The notes below the pieces were generated by a model that was given only the letters and a program-made list of their open reading frames with translations, had not been told where the DNA came from and searched no databases. This document shows, one piece after another, positions 1 to 8,645 of a stretch of 64,000 nucleotides of DNA. Within the stretch, counting starts at the first letter, position 1. Every line of letters begins with the position of its first letter. The position numbers and the translations under genes are program-made. The DNA is from Rhodobacterales bacterium LSUCC0031. Its GTDB lineage: Bacteria > Pseudomonadota > Alphaproteobacteria > Rhodobacterales > Rhodobacteraceae. The DNA is taken from positions 1,104,001 through 1,168,000 of the forward strand of contig WVSP01000001.1 of the NCBI GenBank assembly GCA_015689735.1, read 5' to 3'.

Positions 1-1681
1 GGCGCAGGTCGAGGGAGGCCAGCGTTGCGGGGGCAACATCGCCCGGTCGGCTCAATCGCAAGGCGGTGGGGCGAAAATCATGCAGAAAGGCCGCAAGCCC
101 GGTCGCGGCGGCACCCTCATCGCTGGCAAGGCTGAGCGGGCCGTTGGACCATTTCAACCGCGCGCTATTGTCCATGTCCGCGCGGCGCGCGATGTCTTGG
201 CCAAGCGTGATCAGGTCTGTGCGGCCCTCTTGGGCCATGATGACGAGGTCTGAGACCTGCGTCGCGGCGCGGATCGCCACGAAGCCCAGGCCGCAGCCGA
301 TATCGAGCAAGCGCGGGCAACCCGCGAGATAGCTTGCGATATTGCGGGCATGGCGGCGTTCGAAGCGGCCCGCCACGACGCTATCGAGCGCCTCGGGGCG
401 AAAGATGCGGGCATCGGCGGGCAGGGGGACGTCGTGATTGGATACCCAATCGACCGGCACATCGCCCGACAGGTCAAGCGGCGCGGGCAGATAGGGATCG
501 CCCCCTTCGACCGCCCAGCCCGCGACGGTGTCGGTGCGGCGTTCCTCCTTGGGGCGCGCGCTGGATTTCTTTTCCACGGCACTCATCAGGGCCGCGATCT
601 TGGCGGGATCGCGGGCCTTGGGCGGTTTGGCCTCAACATCGGTGATCGGCACCTTGGAGGCTGCGATCAGGCCGGCGCGCAGCTCTTCATAGGCGGGCGT
701 CCTGCGGTATTCGGCCAGCCGCGCCTCGACCCGTTCGAGGGCTGCAAAGTGCAGCTTGTTCAGGACCGGGTCCTTGAGCAGTTCCGCCATGATGCGGGCG
801 CGGTCGGGCGCGTGGCGCAAGATGGCGCGATCCTCGACCTCGTTGCGGTCCTGAAGTGACCAGTAATCGGCGTTGTACTTGTCTTTCTTGTTGTTCACAT
901 TGCCGCGAAACTTGCGCACGGCATAGCTATCCACGGATTTCACCGCGTAATGGTTCATCTGCGCCCAGTCATAGCCGATGGTGCGCCGGATCGAGCGCCA
1001 GCCGCGAAAGCGGAAATAATCCTCCATCGGCTGGCCTGCACCGTTGAGCCATTTCACCGTGTCGGGAAAACCGTCTTCGAGATGCTTGTTCTTGATCGTG
1101 GGGCGGTGGATGCCGAGTTTCCAGTATTCGGGATCGAATTTGAAAAGCGTCTTGACCCCCCAGCCCTTGTTCCAAAGTGGGGGGGCCGCGCGGGTATATT
1201 GCTCGGTTACAGGTGCGCGCGACCAATCGACCACGCCGCCTGAGCCAAAGATGCGCCATGTGATGACCACGCCATTGGCGCCGCGCGCGACCGTGTCGTC
1301 GAGCATCCCCTCGAGATGGCGCGCGGGGTGGTTGACGCTCAGAAACTCGTCAGCGTCAAAGACCAGCACCCAATCGGCGGCGGCCACCAAGGGTTCGTGT
1401 TGCGCGTGATTGAGCGCCGAAGGCTGGGGCTTGATCCCTTCGGGGATGACATTGGGCCGGTGATAGCCAAGGCCCAACTCTTCGAGCCGGATCAGCATGG
1501 CATCGGTGCCGTCCGAGCAGTCGTTGGTATAGACGAGGATATCGGTGAAGCCGATGGCAAGGTGATGGGCGAACCATTCCAAAAGGAACGGCGCCTCGTC
1601 CTTCATCATCGACACGGCCATGACGGTGCCGTGTTTCGAACGGTGACGTAACTTGGAATATGCTGGCAAAACACGCGCCAT
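1..1681 (-). CDS. Glycosyltransferase (GT2/GT92-like) fused to a C-terminal SAM-methyltransferase-like domain, partial
   Basis: The reading frame starts with ATG at 1681 and runs off the left edge, giving at least 560 residues of an incomplete protein. Residues about 15-250 resemble the Glyco_tranf_2_4 family: an N-terminal MKDEAPFLLEWFAHH stretch, TNDCSDGTD, and a DxD-type FDADEF motif near residue 110 expected to bind the nucleotide-sugar metal. From about residue 440 a second domain contains LLDIGCGLGFVAIRAA, a typical methyltransferase motif I. The domain order is direct sequence evidence; the role (surface polysaccharide or glycan modification) is inferred from family. It diverges from another methyltransferase gene at 1838. 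The acceptor is unknown and the C-terminus is not visible. Confidence 0.8.
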   Translation of the reverse strand, partial: MARVLPAYSKLRHRSKHGTVMAVSMMKDEAPFLLEWFAHHLAIGFTDILVYTNDCSDGTDAMLIRLEELGLGYHRPNVIPEGIKPQPSALNHAQHEPLVAAADWVLVFDADEFLSVNHPARHLEGMLDDTVARGANGVVITWRIFGSGGVVDWSRAPVTEQYTRAAPPLWNKGWGVKTLFKFDPEYWKLGIHRPTIKNKHLEDGFPDTVKWLNGAGQPMEDYFRFRGWRSIRRTIGYDWAQMNHYAVKSVDSYAVRKFRGNVNNKKDKYNADYWSLQDRNEVEDRAILRHAPDRARIMAELLKDPVLNKLHFAALERVEARLAEYRRTPAYEELRAGLIAASKVPITDVEAKPPKARDPAKIAALMSAVEKKSSARPKEERRTDTVAGWAVEGGDPYLPAPLDLSGDVPVDWVSNHDVPLPADARIFRPEALDSVVAGRFERRHARNIASYLAGCPRLLDIGCGLGFVAIRAATQVSDLVIMAQEGRTDLITLGQDIARRADMDNSARLKWSNGPLSLASDEGAAATGLAAFLHDFRPTALRLSRPGDVAPATLASLDLR

Positions 1682-1837
1682 AACAGGGCCTTCATCTACT
1701 GCGGGCAGCTATATCGCAAAGCATTCGACGGGGCCACAGGGAAGCTGCGGCGCAATCACGGCTTGCGCGCACGGCGCGGCTTGCGTTAGGCACAATGTGC
1801 GTCGTGTTTGTGCGAGTGATTAATAGGTGGTGCGTCG

Positions 1838-2611
1838 ATGATTACCTTGGAACAAATGTTGGAGGCGGCGCAGTCCAAGGATATTCGTGCCATCGATTTC
1901 AGCGTTTTCGATGAGACCGATATCGTCAACCTGATCGCACAGCGATCAGAGATCATTTTCGATGCGGCCGAGCCCAACGCAATCATCAAGCAATGGGCCG
2001 AGGGCAATGAGGCCCCTGTGCGCGCGCTTGTGCAGGCGCGCGGCGATGAGCTGATGCGCCGCGCCGCTGGCATGATCCGCGCCGAATACGATGAGATCAA
2101 ACCAGAGCTTGACGCGCTTGCACCGAACAGCCTTGCCGATATCGGTTGCGGTTATGCGCTCTATGACCTGTTTCATTGGCGCGATTTTCCCGGCCGCATC
2201 GTGCTTGTCGATATTGAAACCACGCCATCGCGTCACTTCGGCTACAAGGAGACGGGGGCCGCCTATACCAACCTCGACAAGGCCAAGGCTTTTCTTGTCG
2301 CCAATGGTGTGAAGAAGGGCGACATCACCTTGGTTAACCCCGATAAGCAGTCGATGCCCAAGACCAAGGTCGATCTTGCGGTCAGCTTCATTTCCTGCGG
2401 CTTCCATTATCCGGTCGAAACCTACGCCAATTATTTTCGGGATGGTGTCAAGGCAAAGGGCGCGATCATTCTGGATGTCCGCCGCCGCCGGGTGAACCAA
2501 TCGCGACCGACCCTCGAGGCGCTTGGCGATTTCCGCGAATTGACGGCCTCGGCCAATGGTGGGGCAGCCCGCCTCATGGTGCGCAAGGGCATGCCGCCTG
2601 TTTCGGCATGA
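1838..2611 (+). CDS. SAM-dependent methyltransferase-like protein
   Basis: A 257-residue soluble protein. NSLADIGCGYALYDLF (about residues 96-111) looks like the SAM-binding motif I, followed by an acidic beta-strand end (VLVDIETT). The N-terminal 90 residues are helical and lack a recognisable domain. AGGTGG lies upstream of the ATG. It is divergent from the glycosyltransferase-methyltransferase gene across a 156-bp gap, so a shared role in modifying a surface glycan or small metabolite is plausible but unproven. The substrate cannot be read from the sequence. Confidence 0.65.
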   Translation: MITLEQMLEAAQSKDIRAIDFSVFDETDIVNLIAQRSEIIFDAAEPNAIIKQWAEGNEAPVRALVQARGDELMRRAAGMIRAEYDEIKPELDALAPNSLADIGCGYALYDLFHWRDFPGRIVLVDIETTPSRHFGYKETGAAYTNLDKAKAFLVANGVKKGDITLVNPDKQSMPKTKVDLAVSFISCGFHYPVETYANYFRDGVKAKGAIILDVRRRRVNQSRPTLEALGDFRELTASANGGAARLMVRKGMPPVSA

Positions 2612-2616
2612 CAATG

Positions 2617-2640
2617 CTCGCCCCCGCGGATGGGGGCGAG
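2617..2640. terminator. Hairpin between convergent genes
   Basis: A perfect 9-bp stem CTCGCCCCC / GGGGGCGAG with a 6-nt loop lies 6 bp after the methyltransferase stop and before the end of the convergent membrane-protein gene. There is no strong T-tract, so it is a probable bidirectional transcript-end hairpin rather than a canonical intrinsic terminator. Confidence 0.55.
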
Positions 2641-2657
2641 ACTGTTGAGCGGTCACC

Positions 2658-3866
2658 TCAGGCGGTGCGCATCGCCGTGCCGCGTGGGGCGCGGAAGTGG
2701 CGCTGGTGGAGGAAGACGACAAGCGCCACGGCGGTGACTTGCAGCGCGATGGCGATCGCGGTGAGCGCCCAATAGGCGGTGCCGAATTTCTCGATCAACC
2801 CCGCGCCGACAAGGCCCGTGTTGATCCAGAACTGCATCAGGACCGACATCGCCACGGGCGGGCAGACCAGCGCGTAGTTGCCGGGGCTGATCGCGTCACC
2901 CGTCAGAAAGCGGCGGACATAGCCGGTGGCGGCCAGAACCGTCAGGCCGAAGAGCGCAAAGAGCACCTCTACCGACAAAAGCCGGGTCAGAAGCATCATC
3001 TTTTCGGCACCTTCCATGTGGACGCCGAAGCTGACCTCAAGCCCATGGGCCTGACGCAGCATCAAGATGCCGAGGATCGTCGTGATCGGAACGATCATCA
3101 TCAGCGTGGGCGCCTGTTCGGCGGCGACGCCGTTTTCCATGATCGACCGCAGGCCAAGCACAAGCCCCACCAGCACGATGAAAGCGGCGGCGATCAGGAA
3201 AAAGCTGGAGATGATCAACGCGATGCCTGCGATGGTGGCATTGGTGCTGAGGGCGGCCGGTGCGGCCAAGCCCACGCCGGTCATGGCCAGCGCGAAGGCA
3301 GGCAGCATTTGGGCAAAGGAGTTGTTCTTGGTACAGTCGAACCCGCCCGAGGCGGTGACGCGGGCGATGAATTGGCCCAGCTGTTTGAAGGCGAGCCAGC
3401 CCACGGCGAGGAAGGCCACCATCGCCAAGGGAAACAGGTATTCGATCACCGACCACAGCCCCGGCACGAAGACGAGGCCGAGGATGAAGCCGCCATTGAT
3501 CGACATGGCGAGTGCAAGCGGCAGTGCCATCATCTGGGTCTGGGCGTTGGAATTGGCGAGCGCGCGCCCTTTTTCCGAGGCCCAGAAGCCCTGCATCTTG
3601 CGCAGGTTCCAGATCAGAAGCGACAGGTTCAGCGCGCCGAAAACGGCGATGCCCAACAGCGCCACGATGATCGCGGTCGTCAGGGCCGTATCGCCACGGC
3701 CAAGGGCGGCAACGATATCCTCGAAGACCGGCACGGTGCGGCCGGGATGCGGCACCCAATGCATCAGGTACATGAAAAAGGTGACGGAAATCCCGCCTGA
3801 GCCCACAGAGGCGAGGAAATAGAGCGGCGACCAGTTATCGGCTGTGCGGGTTTGGGAATGTGACAT
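2658..3866 (-). CDS. Multi-pass inner-membrane protein, possibly SLAC1/TDT-like (TsoY-type)
   Basis: A 402-residue protein dominated by hydrophobic segments; about ten transmembrane helices are visible between residues 15 and 390. The start ATG at 3866 has AAGGAGAT upstream at good spacing. The N-terminal stretch NWSPLYFLASVGSGGISVTF and the FVPG/LWxVIEYLFP segments remind me of the TsoY family related to SLAC1/TDT anion transporters, but this is recall of family style, not a search. No soluble domain is present. The next gene upstream on the same strand is a BASS transporter, separated by the palindrome block, so co-transcription is uncertain. Confidence 0.55.
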   Translation of the reverse strand: MSHSQTRTADNWSPLYFLASVGSGGISVTFFMYLMHWVPHPGRTVPVFEDIVAALGRGDTALTTAIIVALLGIAVFGALNLSLLIWNLRKMQGFWASEKGRALANSNAQTQMMALPLALAMSINGGFILGLVFVPGLWSVIEYLFPLAMVAFLAVGWLAFKQLGQFIARVTASGGFDCTKNNSFAQMLPAFALAMTGVGLAAPAALSTNATIAGIALIISSFFLIAAAFIVLVGLVLGLRSIMENGVAAEQAPTLMMIVPITTILGILMLRQAHGLEVSFGVHMEGAEKMMLLTRLLSVEVLFALFGLTVLAATGYVRRFLTGDAISPGNYALVCPPVAMSVLMQFWINTGLVGAGLIEKFGTAYWALTAIAIALQVTAVALVVFLHQRHFRAPRGTAMRTA

Positions 3867-3960
3867 GGCTTAGATCTCCTTGATGGGAGCGTGGCTAGGC
3901 CATCTGGGCTGGGTCTGTCGGTGACTTTGTTACCCGTGTCAATTAATTTTGCGCGGTTGG

Positions 3961-4044
3961 GGGGAGGGCGGGCGTTTTCCTCGAGGAAAACGCCCGGGAA
4001 ATCTCGAGATTTCCCAGGCGAAAAACGCGCGTTTTTCGCTCCCC
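3961..4044. repeat. Three adjacent perfect palindromes enclosed by an outer stem
   Basis: Three perfect inverted repeats lie almost end to end: 3970-3995 (26 nt, centre CTC/GAG), 3996-4015 (20 nt, GGGAAATCTC/GAGATTTCCC) and 4018-4039 (22 nt, GCGAAAAACGC/GCGTTTTTCGC). GGGGAG at 3961-3966 is complementary to CTCCCC at 4039-4044, so the block could fold into a four-way junction with three hairpin arms. It sits in the 183-bp gap between two same-strand genes and does not have a simple terminator layout. Such extragenic palindromic blocks may be dispersed repeats in the genome; no function is shown. Confidence 0.85.
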
Positions 4045-4049
4045 AGACC

Positions 4050-4931
4050 TTACAGCAGGCTGTCGGGCATTTTCTGTTCTGCCGCCGTATTGGCGCGGCG
4101 GAAAAACAGCGTGACCAAGGTCGAGACGATCACGATGAAGAGCGAATAAAGTGCCGGTACCGCCATGATCGCCTGTTGCTGGTCAGGCGGAAAGGTGAAG
4201 ACGATGATGGCAATCGCCAAAGGGCCGTTCTGGATGCCCGTCTCAAGCGCCACGGTGCGCGCATTGCGTGGGTGCAGCTTGAGGGCGGTGGCAAACATGT
4301 AGCCCAGCATGATCCCCACCAGCCCCAGACCGATCGCGGCCACATAGGTGGCCCCGGTGGTGTTGAGCAGGAATTGCCAGTTCTGCGGCACCCAGGTGAC
4401 CATGATGAAGGCGATGAAGAACAGCGCCAGCAGCGCGCCGCAAAACTCGATCACGGCACCGACATTGGCGTTGAGCTTGCGCAGCCCCATGCCGATGGCC
4501 ACAGGCACCAGAAGCACGATCAGGACGCGCACGATATCTTCGCGCGGGATGTCGAGATCGAGTGCCGAGGCATAAAGCAGCAAGATGATCGGGATCAAGA
4601 TCACCCCCGTCACGGTCGATGTCACCGTCATCAGGACCGACAGCGCCAGATTGCCCTTGGAGAAATAGGTGAAGATGTTCGATGTCGTGCCGCCCGGCAT
4701 GCAGGCCATGATCAAGATGCCGATGGCGATGGGTTCAGGCACGACCAAGAACAGCGCCATGACAAAACCCAACAGCGGCATGATCCCGTATTGGCTGATC
4801 ACGCCGATGCCCAAGCCATAGGGCCGCTTGAGTGCCAGATAGAAGTCGCGCGGCGTGAGCGAGGCCCCCATGCCCAGCATGATGATGGCGACCATGATGC
4901 CCAAAAGCGTCTGTGTGAATTCATCGACCAT
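4050..4931 (-). CDS. Bile acid:sodium symporter (BASS) family transporter
   Basis: A 293-residue inner-membrane protein with about nine to ten transmembrane helices. Family hallmarks are visible: GMGASLTPRDF near residue 20, GGTTSNIFTYFSKGNLALSV (the crossover region) near residue 80, and ETGIQNGPLA near residue 230, corresponding to the ExGxQN sodium/substrate motif. The family imports organic anions with sodium; the true substrate is unknown. It starts 6 bp after the stop of the acyl-CoA synthetase gene, so the two are very likely co-transcribed, hinting at uptake of an organic acid that is then activated to a CoA thioester (inference). Confidence 0.85.
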   Translation of the reverse strand: MVDEFTQTLLGIMVAIIMLGMGASLTPRDFYLALKRPYGLGIGVISQYGIMPLLGFVMALFLVVPEPIAIGILIMACMPGGTTSNIFTYFSKGNLALSVLMTVTSTVTGVILIPIILLLYASALDLDIPREDIVRVLIVLLVPVAIGMGLRKLNANVGAVIEFCGALLALFFIAFIMVTWVPQNWQFLLNTTGATYVAAIGLGLVGIMLGYMFATALKLHPRNARTVALETGIQNGPLAIAIIVFTFPPDQQQAIMAVPALYSLFIVIVSTLVTLFFRRANTAAEQKMPDSLL

Positions 4932-4937
4932 ATCTGC

Positions 4938-6668
4938 TTACTCCGCCGCCAGTTCTGCCAGCGCCTCGGCGCGCAGGTCTTTCCGCAAGATCTTGCCGAC
5001 ATTGGATTTCGGCAGATCATCGCGGAATTCGTAGATTTTCGGCACCTTGTAGGCGGTCAGGTGCTCTTTGCAGTAGGCGCGCAAATCCTGGCCATTCAGG
5101 TCGCGATCGGCGGCCACGATATAGGCTTTGACCGCCTCGCCTCCCTCACTGTCGGGAATGCCGATGACGGCGGCCTCGAGCACGCCGGGATGGGCGGCCA
5201 GAACATCCTCGACCTCGTTGGGATAGACGTTGAAGCCCGAGACAAGGATCATGTCCTTTTTGCGATCCACGATGCGGATATAACCGTCGGCATCCATCAC
5301 GCCGATATCGCCGGTCAGGAACCAGTTGCCGCGCATGGTTTTTGCGGTTTCCTCGGGTTTTTCCCAATAGCCCTTCATGATCTGCGGGCCGCGCGCCGCG
5401 ATTTCGCCCGGCTCGCCGATGGCGACAGGATTGCCCGCCTCGTCAAGGCAGATGATCTCGGTCGATGGGACAGGCACGCCGATGGAACCGGCGCGCGCCT
5501 TGCCAAGCGGTTCGAAGGTCAGGACGGGCGAGGTTTCGGTCAGCCCGTAGCCTTGGATCACGGGGGCGCCGGTGATGCGCTCCCATGTTTCGGCGACCGA
5601 GGATTGCAGCGCCATGCCGCCTGCGGAGGCGAATTTCAGGTGCCGGGGCGGGCTGTCGCGGAACCAGAGCTCGTTCGTCAGCCCGTTGAAGAGCGTGTTC
5701 ACGCCGCTCATCCAGGTGATCTTGTAGTTTTCAAACGCGCGTTTGAGGTTGGACAGGGGGCGGGGATTGGGGATCAGGATGTTGCGCGCGCCCAGCCAGT
5801 AAAAGCCCAGCAAATTCACCGTAAAGGCGAAGATGTGGTAAAGCGGCAGGGCGGTCAGCGCCACCTCGCCGCCCTTGACCACGCCGTTTTCGACCCCTTC
5901 GATCAACTCCATGGTCTGTTCCATGTTCAAGATCAGGTTGGCGTGCGTCAGCATCGCGCCCTTGGAGATGCCTGTGGTCCCGCCCGTATATTGCAGCACG
6001 GCGATATCATCGCCGGCGACATCTTGATGGTAACGCCCCACATCGGCGCCCTGCGCGATGCGCGCGCGCCCCGCGGCAAGAGCTGCGGGCAGGCGGATAT
6101 GGGGGGTGTCGATGCGCTTGACCGATTTGTCCCAATATGTCTGCACCAAGCCCACGATCCCACGCGGCAGGACGGGCAGGAACTCGGCCACGCGGGTGAC
6201 GATGATATTGGGGATCGGATGGGCCGCCGTGGCGCGTGGCAGCTTGTCGGCAAACATATCCATGATGATCAGCGCGTGCGGGCGCGAATCTTCGAACTGG
6301 CGGGCCATCTCCTCGGCGGTGTAGAGCGGATTGACGTTGACGAGCACACAACCCGCCTTGAGCACGCCGAAGGCTGCGATGGGAAAAGACAGGCAATTGG
6401 GCATTTGCACCGCGACGCGGTCGCCCGGGGCCAGGCCCGCCACCTCGCGCAGGTAAGCGGCCAGCGCATCGGACATGGCATCGGCTTGGGCGAAACTAAG
6501 CGTGCCGTTCATGCCGTTGGGCAGGCAACAGGTAAAGGCCGGTGCGCGCCCATAGGTGGCGGCCACGGCAACGATCATATCGGCAAGATTGCGATAGGCG
6601 GGGGTCGTGATCTCGGCCCGCGCGCCCGCACGGTAAAAGGCCGTCCAAGGCCGGTTTTGATGCTCCAT
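4938..6668 (-). CDS. fadD: AMP-forming acyl-CoA synthetase (long-chain-fatty-acid--CoA ligase type)
   Basis: A 576-residue adenylate-forming enzyme that activates a carboxylic acid to acyl-AMP and then acyl-CoA. Key motifs: the phosphate-binding loop YTGGTTGISKGAML (about residue 210), GYGLTETSP (about 345), TGDIGVMDADGYIRIVDRKK (about 430) and the C-terminal lysine in KSNVGKILRKDLR. I chose the ATG at 6668; a GTG five codons upstream is also in frame, but its first codons would themselves be the purine-rich ribosome-binding site. It heads a likely two-gene operon with the BASS transporter. Chain-length specificity is not certain, so the gene name is by similarity. Confidence 0.85.
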   Translation of the reverse strand: MEHQNRPWTAFYRAGARAEITTPAYRNLADMIVAVAATYGRAPAFTCCLPNGMNGTLSFAQADAMSDALAAYLREVAGLAPGDRVAVQMPNCLSFPIAAFGVLKAGCVLVNVNPLYTAEEMARQFEDSRPHALIIMDMFADKLPRATAAHPIPNIIVTRVAEFLPVLPRGIVGLVQTYWDKSVKRIDTPHIRLPAALAAGRARIAQGADVGRYHQDVAGDDIAVLQYTGGTTGISKGAMLTHANLILNMEQTMELIEGVENGVVKGGEVALTALPLYHIFAFTVNLLGFYWLGARNILIPNPRPLSNLKRAFENYKITWMSGVNTLFNGLTNELWFRDSPPRHLKFASAGGMALQSSVAETWERITGAPVIQGYGLTETSPVLTFEPLGKARAGSIGVPVPSTEIICLDEAGNPVAIGEPGEIAARGPQIMKGYWEKPEETAKTMRGNWFLTGDIGVMDADGYIRIVDRKKDMILVSGFNVYPNEVEDVLAAHPGVLEAAVIGIPDSEGGEAVKAYIVAADRDLNGQDLRAYCKEHLTAYKVPKIYEFRDDLPKSNVGKILRKDLRAEALAELAAE

Positions 6669-6774
6669 GAGCCTCCCCCTCACGTCACGTCACTATCGCG
6701 CGACGCTAACGCAACTTTTTTGCAGTTGGAAAGAAAAAGCGTGAAGACGTTGCGTCATCTTGCCTTGGGCGGCG

Positions 6775-7128
6775 TCAGCTTCCACGATAGGTGCCATAGC
6801 CGTAGGGCGACAGCAAAAGCGGCACATGGTAGTGATCATCGGCCGACATGCCGAAGCGGATCGGCACCTCGTCGAGAAATAGGGGGTGCGGCCCATCTTG
6901 GCCCGTGGCGCGCAGATAATCGCCCGCGGCAAAGCTCAGCTCATAGGTCCCGGTGGCAAAATCCGCTTCGGGCAGGATCGGCCCATCGGTGCGGCCATCG
7001 GCATTGGTGATCTTTTCCGCGATCTTCACGCGGTCAGCACCCGTGATGCGGTAGAGCGTGATCTTGAGGCCTGCGGCCGGGCATCCGCGCGCCGTATCCA
7101 GCACATGGGTGGTCAGAAAACCGGGCAT
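6775..7128 (-). CDS. uraH: 5-hydroxyisourate hydrolase (transthyretin-like)
   Basis: A 117-residue protein of normal family length. It opens the 5-hydroxyisourate ring made by urate oxidation to give OHCU. The N-terminal THVLDTARGCPAAG carries the catalytic histidine region, and the protein ends in YGTYRGS, the C-terminal YRGS signature that separates these hydrolases from true transthyretins. GGAGAC precedes the ATG. It is divergent from the puuE-uraD fusion across 107 bp, a layout that suggests shared control of purine breakdown. Urate oxidase and xanthine dehydrogenase genes are not in the window. Confidence 0.93.
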   Translation of the reverse strand: MPGFLTTHVLDTARGCPAAGLKITLYRITGADRVKIAEKITNADGRTDGPILPEADFATGTYELSFAAGDYLRATGQDGPHPLFLDEVPIRFGMSADDHYHVPLLLSPYGYGTYRGS

Positions 7129-7235
7129 GTCGTGTCTCCGTCAAAGATGGGCCGACCATTTCCCAGCCATCCCCCCCTTGCAACCCCCCGCGCGCTTCGA
7201 CAAGCCTTGTTAGAGTACGAAGAGAGGGCCGCGCC

Positions 7236-8645
7236 ATGAACAGATATCCTCGCGACATGACTGGCTATGGGGCCACGCCCCCCGATCCGCAATGGCCGGG
7301 TGGGGCAAAGATCGCGGTGCAGATCGTGCTGAATTACGAGGAAGGGGGCGAGAACAACCTGCTCCATGGTGATGCGGCCTCGGAAGCTTTCCTGTCCGAG
7401 ATCACCGGCGCGCAGCCTTGGCAGGGGATGCGGCATTGGAACATGGAGCAGATCTATGAATACGGCGCGCGGGCGGGATTTTGGCGTCTTTATCGCATGC
7501 TGGGCCATATGCCTGTCACGGTTTATGGCGTGACCAGCGCCTTGGCGCGCGCCCCTGAGCAGGTCGCCGCGATGAAACAGGCGGGTTGGGAGATTGCCAG
7601 CCATGGGCTGAAATGGATCGAGCATAAAGACATGCCCGAGGGTCAGGAACGCGCCCTGATGCATGAGGCCATCGCTTTGCATGAACAGATCACCGGCGCC
7701 CCACCGCGCGGCTGGTACACCGGGCGCAGTTCGATGAATACGGTGGCGCTTGCGGCTGAGACCAAGATTTTCGACTATATCTCAGATGATTACGCCGACG
7801 ATCTGCCTTATTGGCGGCGGTTCGGGGATCGCGATCAGCTGATGATCCCCTATACGCTTGACGTCAACGACATGCGCTTTGCGATTTCTGCGGGCTTTAC
7901 CGAAGGCGCGCAGTTCGAAACCTATCTCCGCGACAGTTTCGACTGTCTGTATGCCGAAGGGGTTGCGGGTGCGCCCAAGATGATGTCGATCGGGCTGCAT
8001 TGTCGCCTTGCGGGACGTCCGGGTCGGGCGCAGGCGCTCCGGCGCGCCATCGATTATATGGCGGGGCATGCAGGCGTATGGTTTGCCACGCGGCTCCAGA
8101 TCGCAGAACATTGGGCGCGGGTCCATCCGCCGGTGGCGCGCAATCGCCCCTCCGAGATGGACCGCGCGACGTTTGTCACGGAATTCGGCGGTATTTTCGA
8201 ACATTCCCCTTGGATCGCGGAACGCGCCCATGGGTTGGAGCTGGGGCCGACCCATGACACGGCTGTGGGCGTGCATGCAGCGCTGGCGCGGATCTTCCGC
8301 GCCGCCAGCCCCGAAGAACGTCTCGGCGTGCTCATCGCCCATCCCGATCTGGCCGGCAAGCTGGCCGCCGCCAAGCGGCTGACGGCCGAAAGCACGGCGG
8401 AACAGGCCAGTGCCGGGCTTGATGCGCTGACCGACGCCGAGCGCGCCGAATTCACCGCGCTCAATGCCGCCTACACGGCGAAATTCGGCTTTCCCTTCAT
8501 CATCGCCGTGCGCGACAATACCAAGGCCACGATCCTCGCGGCCTTCCGCCGCCGCATCGAACAAGACCGCGACACCGAGTTTGCCGAGGCCTGCCGACAG
8601 GTCGAGCGCATCGCGGAATTGCGCCTGAAGGAGAAGCTGGGATGA
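7236..8645 (+). CDS. Bifunctional allantoinase (PuuE-type) / OHCU decarboxylase (UraD) fusion
   Basis: A 469-residue two-domain protein. Residues 1 to about 300 match the metal-independent PuuE allantoinase of the polysaccharide-deacetylase fold (GGENNLLHGD, GWEIASHGLKWIEH, TGRSSMNT, MSIGLHCRLAGRPGR). Residues about 308-469 match UraD, OHCU decarboxylase (FVTEFGGIFEHSPWIAERA, LIAHPDLAGKLA, FGFPFIIAVRDNTKATIL). The two activities flank S-allantoin: UraD makes it, the allantoinase opens it to allantoate. It overlaps allA by 4 bp (ATGA), so translation is coupled. Such fusions occur in related bacteria; the fusion itself is plain from one uninterrupted frame. Confidence 0.93.
   Translation: MNRYPRDMTGYGATPPDPQWPGGAKIAVQIVLNYEEGGENNLLHGDAASEAFLSEITGAQPWQGMRHWNMEQIYEYGARAGFWRLYRMLGHMPVTVYGVTSALARAPEQVAAMKQAGWEIASHGLKWIEHKDMPEGQERALMHEAIALHEQITGAPPRGWYTGRSSMNTVALAAETKIFDYISDDYADDLPYWRRFGDRDQLMIPYTLDVNDMRFAISAGFTEGAQFETYLRDSFDCLYAEGVAGAPKMMSIGLHCRLAGRPGRAQALRRAIDYMAGHAGVWFATRLQIAEHWARVHPPVARNRPSEMDRATFVTEFGGIFEHSPWIAERAHGLELGPTHDTAVGVHAALARIFRAASPEERLGVLIAHPDLAGKLAAAKRLTAESTAEQASAGLDALTDAERAEFTALNAAYTAKFGFPFIIAVRDNTKATILAAFRRRIEQDRDTEFAEACRQVERIAELRLKEKLG

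Noticed and set aside
3891-7010. Very long (1039-codon) plus-strand open frame
   Set aside because: It lies antisense to the BASS, fadD and uraH genes, which have clear family motifs. Its translation is rich in His, Asp, Gln and Arg with no domain, as expected for the opposite strand of high-GC3 genes.
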